A DNA stretch of 5,051 nucleotides from Pseudomonadales bacterium (GTDB lineage: Bacteria > Pseudomonadota > Gammaproteobacteria > Pseudomonadales > Azotimanducaceae), in assembly GCA_007128525.1 (NCBI GenBank), contig SKXG01000311.1:1-5051 (forward strand). Reading direction: 5' to 3'. Each line of letters starts with the position of its first letter. The first letter of the stretch is position 1. Below the pieces are notes generated by a model. That model searched no databases. It saw only the letters and a list, made by a program, of their open reading frames with translations, and was not told where the DNA came from. Position numbers and translations under genes: made by a program. Of the stretch, positions 1 to 5,051 are shown piece after piece.

Positions 1-3000
1 CGATGCGGTGTGGCAGGTTGAGCGCCGGGTCTGGCGCGCTGTAATGCTCTTCCCAAAAGGTCGAGGCAGCGCCGTCAGTGCTCACCTGATAGGCCACCTT
101 GAGCGTACCGGCCGGGCTGAAGCCAAAAGCGGGCCTGATCCTGTACGAGCGCTCCATGGGAATCGAGGATGGCAAATGCAGAGAAATACTGGTGTTCGAG
201 CCCATGGTGTTCTCGGACGTCGAGATGTTTTCAATGTCCAGCCCGCTGCGAATACCGCCCTCCAATGTGCCGACCTGGAAAGGCACACCCTTTACCGGAA
301 TGCTGATCGGCACATTGAAATCAAAACTTCCGGAGATGGACTCCGTAAATGTAATGGTTTCGCCCTGCCTGACCGTTTCATCAAACCGCAGCTCAGCTGA
401 ATAGGAGGTGCCGCCCACCTGCAGCACTTCAGCCACATCAACAGTTCGGGTATTACTTTCAAAGCGCCCTGCGACGTAGTTGTCGATGGGTGACACAGAC
501 GACACCCGGCGTAACTCTTCACCTACGCGGATGATGCAGCCATAAGGGTCAATACCCAATATGCCTTCCGTTGATTGGCACTGGCGTCTGGCATCATCAC
601 CTGAGGGAACGTAGTTGCCCAGAAAGTTGAACAGATCGGCGATGGTATCAACCTCTCCAGAGAACGTTGGATAGCTGAGGATGTTGCCGACCTGGTGCTT
701 GGGTTGATAATGATCGTTCAACGTCCCTGGCCCAACCATGGTCATCTGCGTGCTGGGTATGGCGACATCAATGTAAGCGTTGTCCTCATCCAGCACGGTG
801 GCGCCGTCAGGTCTGCCCTCGGGACGGCCGCCTTGCGCCGGAAAACGCCAGTAATCAACGGTCTGCAACTTGCTCCAGACCACATCGTCGTCAACAGCCC
901 CGCTCACCTGGCGCAGTGATACATTGGTCTCCATCGCCTGAAAGTCTTCGGTGACGAGTTGCACTTCAGTTTCAACGGAAATTTCAGCGACATTGCTGAA
1001 GTCTTTACCCAAGGGTTTGGGAATGCCCACACCACCACCCGTTGTGGTACCCGTGGTCCAGTCCGTCTTGGCCTTTTGACTGATATTTCCCCCGATAAAG
1101 TCTGTCTGGGAAAACTCGGCGTAGTACGTCTCACGCATGCTGACGTCAACGATGCCGCCCAAAGCCCGCAAATAGTCCACATGTTTGGGCGGCTGCTGCA
1201 GTATCACCGACTGGGTTTCGATTTCGCTGACCACATAGTGCATGGTCGCATCGCCGAGAAAGATCGTCCGGCATTCATCCGAAGAGGACGAGTCGGGGTG
1301 ACGAATACACCGGCGACTCTGGTAATAGCCCGCGTCGCCATTGACGTCAGCTGCCACCAGCAAGGGCGCAGTGGACGGGCTGATTCCGAGCGGGTGGCTG
1401 ATGGTGCTGCCGTGGCCAGAGGTCCGCCCCAGCGAAAGGGTGACGCTGTCCAAGGTATCCGCTGCCGGGTCCGCCACATAAAAGGACGGCATTTGTCCAA
1501 GAAACGGCCTTGTGTTGGTGTTGCTACAGTCTCTGGCGGTTTCGCCCTCGCTCCAGCCGCCATGCCAGCGGTGGTCGACGAGCCCGTCTCTGATGCTGAC
1601 AAAACCACCAGCAACCAACGTGGCCGGACTGCGGCTGTCTGTTTCGGCTGTACCACGCAGGCGCGGCAGCGAGGGCCAGGCCGGTTCTTCAAAGATCAGA
1701 CCCAACTCGCCCCCGCTGCCTATGAACGGATCACCCAGTCGGCCGTACATGACCTGCACCACAGGACCGCGATTGGTGTCAGCTCGCACCAGCAGCCCCA
1801 TCGTTTCACAGCGATCAATGTCGTTGTTCTCCGAGACACGGCCGATCGCCAGCTGTATCGACGAGTCTGGCAGAATGTCGAGTGCCGTGCGGGTGCCATC
1901 AGCTTCGCCGAAGCTGCCAAGGGAACCGGCGCTGCTGCCAATCTGCACAGGATTCGCAAAGCCATCCATGCTCTGAAGATGCCAGGCACGCTTCTCATAG
2001 TTGCCGCCTTGTTGCCAGACCACGAAAGCAACATCGCGGTTGGTCAATTGCGAATGCGCACCGAGCGGCCCACCCTGACTGGCGACGACGTCCCAGCCAT
2101 GCGCCAATGCCGCATCCTCGGGCAGTTCCGGGCTGACCAGCAGCGCCTGACGACCGGAATCATCCGCAACCAGATCAAGCCGCTCCAGGGACCGCTCGTC
2201 CGTGTCGGGATGACCGGTATCCGTATCGTCACGGATGCGCCGATACTCGAACAGATCGATGACGATCCGGCGGTCGGTGTTCAGGTAGGCGACCAGCAAA
2301 TGGGGCCCGGCGCGGTTGAGGAAGCTGTCACCGTGACGCAGTACGATCCGGCTGCCCGGCAGAAGCGGCTGACTGGTCAATGCTGACAGTGCAGACGTCG
2401 GTGGCGGCGCCTCAGCGTTCTCGTTTTCAGGGTAGTCGAGGGTTTCAAAGCTCAGCACATGAACACGCACCCGGTGCTGCCCGGCCACCACCGCGGCATG
2501 CGCCACCGCGACTTCATCATGATAACGCGAGGCCTCAGAAGTCGGTGCTTCAATCGCTAGGCCGCCGCTGATTTCATCAAAGGCATCCAGGTCTGCAACC
2601 AACACAGCAACAGGACCGGAAGCGACGCCACTGAAGCTGCGCGCAGCGATTGCGACCTCATCCTGGTCAGCATAGCCGGTCAGCTCCAGGAGCAGTTCGT
2701 CGCTGCTGACGCCTATCGGCCGTCCAAGCAGCGCAATCTGGTGCAAGGCAGAGTCCAGCGTGCGACCGGCATCAGCGGCCAGAGGTACGTAGGCTTCGCG
2801 TGATGACGTGATCACCGGCGCTAGCGGTTCGCTCGTTTCACCGCCCGTAAAACCGCTAACCGGTGTGTCCAGCAAACCCATCTGCATTTCGCCGGCCGCA
2901 GTCTGGCCGATCAGAACCAGTTCATCGTCAAGCTTGACTGGCAGGCGCGCCAACCGTCCACCGTAGGGATTGCGTTCGCCGAACCGCGGATCCCGAGCGG

Positions 3001-3400
3001 CGCTGGCTGACAACACAATGACAACCACCGCTACGCTGGTGCTGACATCGCTGCTGTCGGTGGCCGTTAACAGGATGCTGTGTTGACCGGGTGTCAGCTG
3101 ATCGGTTTCGGCCTGATTACCTGTGCCGAAGGCCCCTAGCGCGGGCGTACTCCACACCAGCCTGTCGCCAGTCAGCGCACTGCCATCTGCGGCTTCTGCA
3201 GAGGCGGAAAACGTAACCGTCTCGCCAGCGGAAAAGCTGTCACCAAAGCCTGGAAACAGAATTTCGGCAGTAGGCGGCGTGTCGCTCGATGCGGCGGAGC
3301 TGCTTGATCCGCCGCCGCAGGCGCTGACAATCAGAAGTGGCGCGCCGAGCATTGCAGCGACGCGAAAAAAGCGAAGTAACACGGCAACTGCGGCATCCAT
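1..3400 (-). CDS. Very large secreted lipoprotein, Ig-like domain plus beta-rich region of unknown function (C-terminus beyond window)
   Basis: The frame is open from ATG 3400 to the left edge, giving 1133 codons and no stop. The start is set by a GGGGAGG Shine-Dalgarno 5 bases upstream and by the signal peptide that follows at once. Residues 1-27 are a lipoprotein signal ending VSA-C28, followed by GGGSSSS; Gly at +2 fits outer-membrane sorting. Residues about 42-129 look like an Ig-like domain (PPTAEI start, core W83, closing LLTATDSS plus a V-rich strand). Residues about 130-700 are beta-rich with acidic patches (DQDE 245-248, DLDAFDE 270-276, DVNGD 685-689) resembling degenerate FG-GAP/VCBS propeller repeats. 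From about 735 come QPPKHVDYL (736-744), a T/G-rich stretch around W781, DYWRFP (849-854), HQVGNILSYP (902-911) and PDPALNLPHRI (1123-1133). Six further cysteines (531, 625, 698, 710, 941, 955) could form disulfides. No enzyme motif was recognised. Reading frame and lipoprotein nature are secure; function is unknown. Confidence 0.93.
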   Translation of the reverse strand, partial: MDAAVAVLLRFFRVAAMLGAPLLIVSACGGGSSSSAASSDTPPTAEILFPGFGDSFSAGETVTFSASAEAADGSALTGDRLVWSTPALGAFGTGNQAETDQLTPGQHSILLTATDSSDVSTSVAVVVIVLSASAARDPRFGERNPYGGRLARLPVKLDDELVLIGQTAAGEMQMGLLDTPVSGFTGGETSEPLAPVITSSREAYVPLAADAGRTLDSALHQIALLGRPIGVSSDELLLELTGYADQDEVAIAARSFSGVASGPVAVLVADLDAFDEISGGLAIEAPTSEASRYHDEVAVAHAAVVAGQHRVRVHVLSFETLDYPENENAEAPPPTSALSALTSQPLLPGSRIVLRHGDSFLNRAGPHLLVAYLNTDRRIVIDLFEYRRIRDDTDTGHPDTDERSLERLDLVADDSGRQALLVSPELPEDAALAHGWDVVASQGGPLGAHSQLTNRDVAFVVWQQGGNYEKRAWHLQSMDGFANPVQIGSSAGSLGSFGEADGTRTALDILPDSSIQLAIGRVSENNDIDRCETMGLLVRADTNRGPVVQVMYGRLGDPFIGSGGELGLIFEEPAWPSLPRLRGTAETDSRSPATLVAGGFVSIRDGLVDHRWHGGWSEGETARDCSNTNTRPFLGQMPSFYVADPAADTLDSVTLSLGRTSGHGSTISHPLGISPSTAPLLVAADVNGDAGYYQSRRCIRHPDSSSSDECRTIFLGDATMHYVVSEIETQSVILQQPPKHVDYLRALGGIVDVSMRETYYAEFSQTDFIGGNISQKAKTDWTTGTTTGGGVGIPKPLGKDFSNVAEISVETEVQLVTEDFQAMETNVSLRQVSGAVDDDVVWSKLQTVDYWRFPAQGGRPEGRPDGATVLDEDNAYIDVAIPSTQMTMVGPGTLNDHYQPKHQVGNILSYPTFSGEVDTIADLFNFLGNYVPSGDDARRQCQSTEGILGIDPYGCIIRVGEELRRVSSVSPIDNYVAGRFESNTRTVDVAEVLQVGGTSYSAELRFDETVRQGETITFTESISGSFDFNVPISIPVKGVPFQVGTLEGGIRSGLDIENISTSENTMGSNTSISLHLPSSIPMERSYRIRPAFGFSPAGTLKVAYQVSTDGAASTFWEEHYSAPDPALNLPHRI
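3317..3400 (-). other. Lipoprotein signal peptide with lipobox (residues 1-28)
   Basis: The first 28 residues contain two arginines (R10, R13), a hydrophobic core (AAMLGAPLLIV) and the lipobox V-S-A-C with the lipid-accepting cysteine at residue 28 (codon 3319-3317). Signal peptidase II would cut before C28. The following Gly at +2 rather than Asp argues for Lol-dependent transport to the outer membrane, and the GGGSSSS tail is a flexible tether before the first folded domain. Met17 is a possible internal start but would shorten the signal and has no comparable ribosome site, so Met1 is preferred. Confidence 0.9.
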
Positions 3401-3405
3401 AAAGG

Positions 3406-3412
3406 CCTCCCC
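3406..3412 (-). promoter_or_regulatory. Shine-Dalgarno site of the lipoprotein gene
   Basis: The minus strand reads GGGGAGG with 5 bases before ATG 3400. This near-consensus site decides the start: an in-frame TTG lies 18 bases upstream of the ATG, overlapping this region, but it has no ribosome site of its own. Confidence 0.8.
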
Positions 3413-3501
3413 GCCCAAAGGGCCAGTGGTAGGCTTGTGGCTCGCCGCCGTAACGCAAACTCAGTGGCCAGTACAAGTCTGGTGAATTTGCTTGCCAGCA
3501 G

Positions 3502-3531
3502 ATCCTAGCACTGCGCGGGTGCTCAATCCAA
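3502..3531 (-). promoter_or_regulatory. Candidate extended -10 sigma-70 promoter for the lipoprotein gene
   Basis: On the minus strand TTGGAT (3531-3526) is followed by an 18-base spacer and TAGGAT (3507-3502), preceded by TGC, which gives an extended -10 (TGnTAGGAT). The -10 matches four of six consensus bases and the -35 only three, so the TG extension carries much of the call. Transcription would begin near 3495 and leave a leader of roughly 95 bases before the ATG. It lies after the release-factor stop, suggesting the lipoprotein gene can be transcribed independently. Found by eye only. Confidence 0.42.
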
Positions 3532-3547
3532 CCAAGTGACCGGGTCT

Positions 3548-3573
3548 TCGCGCAGCGCGATGTCGTCTACGAC
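3548..3573 (-). terminator. Two adjacent short inverted repeats after the release-factor gene, possible weak terminator
   Basis: Just beyond the TGA at 3578-3576 come two tight inverted repeats: GTCGT-ag-ACGAC (3573-3562, minus strand) and TCGCGC-t-GCGCGA (3560-3548). Both are perfect but have loops of only one or two bases, so the actual hairpins would open a pair or two. Neither is followed by a T-tract in the direction of transcription; the next bases are AGACCCGG. They may slow RNA decay or help Rho-dependent termination, but this is not a classical intrinsic terminator. Confidence 0.3.
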
Positions 3574-3575
3574 GC

Positions 3576-4700
3576 TCACACTGCGTAGCGGAGAATCGCA
3601 GCAAGGGCGCCGCCGCCAGGGATGTCAGCTTTGCGTTCGCCGATCACCTTGCCGCCCATGGCCAGTGTGCGGCCCGCTATTTCATCAACAATACCGTAAG
3701 TTTCAGCGCCTTCCTGATCAGCAAAAGTCACCTCGCCAGTCTGCTCATCAATTCGGCCGGTGATAACTTCATCAATGTTCACCACAAGTGAGTCGACCGC
3801 ACCAAAGGTAGCGGCCCGCGCAGCTATCGCCACATCAGTTGTCGCCCGCCCTTCACTCTCGCGCTCGCTATATAGCGCCTTGAAGGCTTCAATGGTCTTG
3901 GTGTGGCGCTGATCAAGAATCGGGCGCGCCGTGGCGGCCAGCTCATGTTCCGGGATGCGTACCGGGCTGGTTTCGATCACCTGAGAAGCAAGTTCCGGAT
4001 AGGTATTGACTGATCTGTAGATGGACAAGAGAGGCTCGCTTGCCGCCAGAATCAGCGGCTCATGGCGACCGGACAACAGCGGGCGCAGCGCCGCATCCAC
4101 CATGCGACAGAATTTGCGCAGATAAACCTTCTGACCTTCACTACCGTGCTGGCGACCGGAGGTGTGAGAGCGCGTATTGACCGAGGCGGTTCCTACTGCG
4201 GACGCCGCGTCCTTGGGCATGTTCGGCACCCTGATCGCTACAGCTGGCATGTCACTGAACACTTCAATGAGACGTACTTCGTTCTCTGCCAAGGCCAGAA
4301 CGAAAGCATGCTGCTCGACACTGATCGCACGTATCAGGGGCTTCAAGTGAAAGCGGTCAGACACCTGAACCATCGCTGTAAGCCTGTTCGGCAAACGATA
4401 GCTGCGGTGTGATTCGGGCGTGGCGAAAATGGCCAGGCTATTGGCCTGGTACTTCCAGAAATCCTCATCCTCGGTGACTTCTTCAAGCTGCTCGACGATG
4501 GCCCAGCGCTCGCGCTTGTCGATCCCGGCTTTCTCCAGCTGGCTGTCGGCCTCCTTGATCAGGTTTGACAGTACAATCCCGGCCTCGCCGATATGCTGAG
4601 TTTGGGGGGTCGTTTCCACATAGATGGAGACGCTGGCCTGATTGCGCTCTGCAAACAGGGTTTGGATTTCGGGCAGGGTCGGGATGTCGACGTGCAGCAT
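3576..4700 (-). CDS. Bacterial archaeo-eukaryotic release factor homologue (baeRF, family 3-like)
   Basis: Complete 374-residue cytoplasmic protein without signal or membrane segments. ATG 4700 is the only plausible start: an in-frame TGA lies 11 codons upstream with no other start between, and AAGGAAG sits just before the ATG. Family-type landmarks are SVSIYVET (24-31), DFWKYQANSLAIF (80-92), YRLPNRL (101-107), SDRFHLKPL (114-122), FVLALAENEVRLIEV (133-147), FCRMVDAALRPLL (197-209), ILAASEPLLSIYRSVNTYPEL (217-237) and a C-terminus GGGALAAILRY. I read these as the three eRF1-like domains: N-terminal (about 1-112), RNase-H-like middle (about 113-245) and L7Ae-like C-terminal (about 285-374). 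Relatives are thought to bind the ribosomal A site for rescue or quality control rather than ordinary termination. HGSEGQ (185-190) falls where eRF1 has HGRGGQ, so a peptide-releasing glutamine (Q190) may be kept. Family assignment is strong; activity is inference. Confidence 0.9.
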   Translation of the reverse strand: MLHVDIPTLPEIQTLFAERNQASVSIYVETTPQTQHIGEAGIVLSNLIKEADSQLEKAGIDKRERWAIVEQLEEVTEDEDFWKYQANSLAIFATPESHRSYRLPNRLTAMVQVSDRFHLKPLIRAISVEQHAFVLALAENEVRLIEVFSDMPAVAIRVPNMPKDAASAVGTASVNTRSHTSGRQHGSEGQKVYLRKFCRMVDAALRPLLSGRHEPLILAASEPLLSIYRSVNTYPELASQVIETSPVRIPEHELAATARPILDQRHTKTIEAFKALYSERESEGRATTDVAIAARAATFGAVDSLVVNIDEVITGRIDEQTGEVTFADQEGAETYGIVDEIAGRTLAMGGKVIGERKADIPGGGALAAILRYAV

Positions 4701-4705
4701 GCTAA

Positions 4706-4712
4706 CTTCCTT
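4706..4712 (-). promoter_or_regulatory. Shine-Dalgarno site of the baeRF gene
   Basis: The minus strand reads AAGGAAG, ending 5 bases before ATG 4700 (AAGGA core 7 bases away). Together with the in-frame TGA 11 codons upstream it fixes the start. Confidence 0.75.
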
Positions 4713-4785
4713 GAGATCTGAGATGAAAGGTCACAGCCAAGCATCTTAGGGTAGGAGGCTATGCTTGTGTCCGCGTCACGCATTC

Positions 4786-4803
4786 TCTGCCTTTAAGGCC
4801 AGA
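4786..4803. repeat. Short imperfect palindrome upstream of baeRF, possible operator
   Basis: TCTGCCTTTAAGGCCAGA is an inverted repeat around a TTTAA centre, with an inner GCCTT-t-AAGGC core and TCTG/CAGA flanks offset by one extra C. It sits 86-103 bases before the baeRF ATG, where a regulator could bind. The loop is too small for a stable RNA hairpin, so a DNA-binding site is more plausible than a terminator. A chance occurrence is quite possible. Confidence 0.25.
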
Positions 4804-4853
4804 AATGCACCATTGACTGACTTTAGTATCGCGAAGATGTGCCAACACCGAAA

Positions 4854-4864
4854 CCGGGGCCCGG
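4854..4864. repeat. GC-rich inverted repeat after the acetyltransferase gene
   Basis: CCGGG-g-CCCGG is an inverted repeat 38 bases past the acetyltransferase stop. In the direction of transcription it is followed by TTTCGG, so the T-tract is only three bases, and the loop is one base. It could contribute to termination, but it does not meet the usual rules for an intrinsic terminator. Confidence 0.25.
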
Positions 4865-4901
4865 GATGTTGTGGTCAATTGCGGCGGCCTGCATCACGTC
4901 C

Positions 4902-5051
4902 TCAGCGATGCCAGGCACGGCGGCCAAGGATGACGACATCCCGCTCTACCCCATCAAGGGATGCCACGCCAGGCAGCTCTCCCCACCGCATGAAACCCAG
5001 CCGGCCAAAGAGCTGTAAGCTGGCGGTATTGTGCGCAAAGATAAAGCCGAG
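4902..5051 (-). CDS. GNAT N-acetyltransferase, phosphinothricin-acetyltransferase-like (C-terminal fragment)
   Basis: The minus strand is open from the right edge to TGA 4904-4902, giving 49 residues that start [15 protein letters not shown]. The pattern H-N-x-x-S-L-x-L-F-x-x-L-G-F (residues 7-20 of the fragment) is the late GNAT motif in which the conserved Asn and the helix after it contact acetyl-CoA. The following W-G-x-[18 protein letters not shown] order is typical of the phosphinothricin acetyltransferase/YncA (MnaT) branch, small enzymes of about 165-190 residues that acetylate primary amines such as amino-acid analogues. The protein ends normally, a few residues past GRR, so the gene looks intact apart from being cut by the window. 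The start, catalytic region and substrate pocket lie beyond the right edge, so substrate cannot be judged. Downstream lie 201 bases before baeRF. Confidence 0.85.
   Translation of the reverse strand, partial: LGFIFAHNTASLQLFGRLGFMRWGELPGVASLDGVERDVVILGRRAWHR

Larger units (their letters stand above)
4701..4901 (-). other. Intergenic region upstream of baeRF, no clear promoter
   Basis: These 201 bases separate the acetyltransferase stop from the baeRF start. By eye I find only weak promoter elements on the minus strand: GATACT (4831-4826) with a poor -35, and TAAGAT (4749-4744) with no TTG-type -35 at the right distance. Two short palindromes lie here (listed separately). No small open frame with a ribosome site or RNA gene was evident. 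The gap is large enough for a promoter of its own, but none can be assigned with confidence. Confidence 0.4.

Noticed and set aside
1204..1692. A 162-codon minus-strand frame inside the lipoprotein region.
   Set aside because: It is in a different frame from the 1133-codon lipoprotein frame, has Arg/Trp-rich low-complexity composition and no convincing ribosome site. The true frame stays open through this stretch, so no frameshift is needed.
1512..1976. A 154-codon plus-strand frame.
   Set aside because: Antisense shadow of the lipoprotein gene with a Ser/Pro/Arg-rich composition and no recognisable protein features.
959..2386. A 475-codon open frame on the plus strand.
   Set aside because: It lies wholly antisense to the lipoprotein gene. 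Its product is rich in Arg, Gln and His with no domain pattern, and it is best explained as a shadow of GC-rich codon use in the real gene.
3422..3473. GCCAGTGG and CAGTGGCCAGT as a possible repeat pair before the lipoprotein gene.
   Set aside because: Only 6-7 bases are shared in direct orientation, which is expected by chance at this base composition.
3123..3485. A 120-codon plus-strand frame covering the start of the lipoprotein gene.
   Set aside because: It mirrors the signal peptide and linker in antisense. The minus-strand lipobox and Shine-Dalgarno are much stronger evidence.
4062..4412. A 116-codon plus-strand frame within baeRF.
   Set aside because: Antisense to a well-supported protein family member and without any family resemblance.
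4829..4846. A sigma-54-like element (TGGCAC ... CGCG) upstream of baeRF on the minus strand.
   Set aside because: The GG-to-GC spacing is one base short of the required distance and the -12 TTGC element is absent.

Overview
The window is a compact stretch of a bacterial chromosome with three genes, all on the minus strand and read from right to left. The organism is most likely a Gram-negative proteobacterium, probably gammaproteobacterial. The main support is a large outer-membrane-type lipoprotein whose signal peptide ends in VSAC-GGGSSSS, a style common in that group, plus GC-rich codon use and strong purine-rich Shine-Dalgarno sites. Species cannot be read from the sequence.

Layout in order of transcription: (1) 5051-4902, the last 49 codons of a GNAT-family N-acetyltransferase of the phosphinothricin-acetyltransferase-like type. 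(2) 4901-4701, a 201-base gap with short palindromes and no convincing promoter. (3) 4700-3576, a complete 374-residue bacterial archaeo-eukaryotic-type release factor homologue (baeRF, closest to family 3). Its middle domain lines up by eye with eRF1/aRF1 and carries HGSEGQ where the classical factors carry HGRGGQ. (4) 3575-3401, a 175-base gap with two tight hairpins just after the release-factor stop, then a candidate extended -10 promoter. (5) 3400-1, the first 1133 codons of a very large lipoprotein that runs off the left edge. It is open along its whole length and covers two thirds of the window.

The lipoprotein has a lipobox cysteine at residue 28, a Ser/Gly linker, one Ig-like domain (about 42-129), a long beta-rich part with acidic FG-GAP-like patches (about 130-700), and a Thr/Ser/Gly-rich beta region (about 735-1133) of unknown function. 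Several distinctive short motifs in that last region suggest an unnamed widespread family.

The three genes share a strand but are separated by 175-201 bases, and the lipoprotein appears to have its own promoter. There is therefore no good evidence that they form one operon or pathway. The release factor homologue acts, if at all, on ribosomes in the cytoplasm; the lipoprotein is exported. No RNA gene, mobile element, CRISPR array or long repeat was seen. Most of the novelty lies in the EGQ-bearing release-factor relative and the uncharacterised giant lipoprotein.
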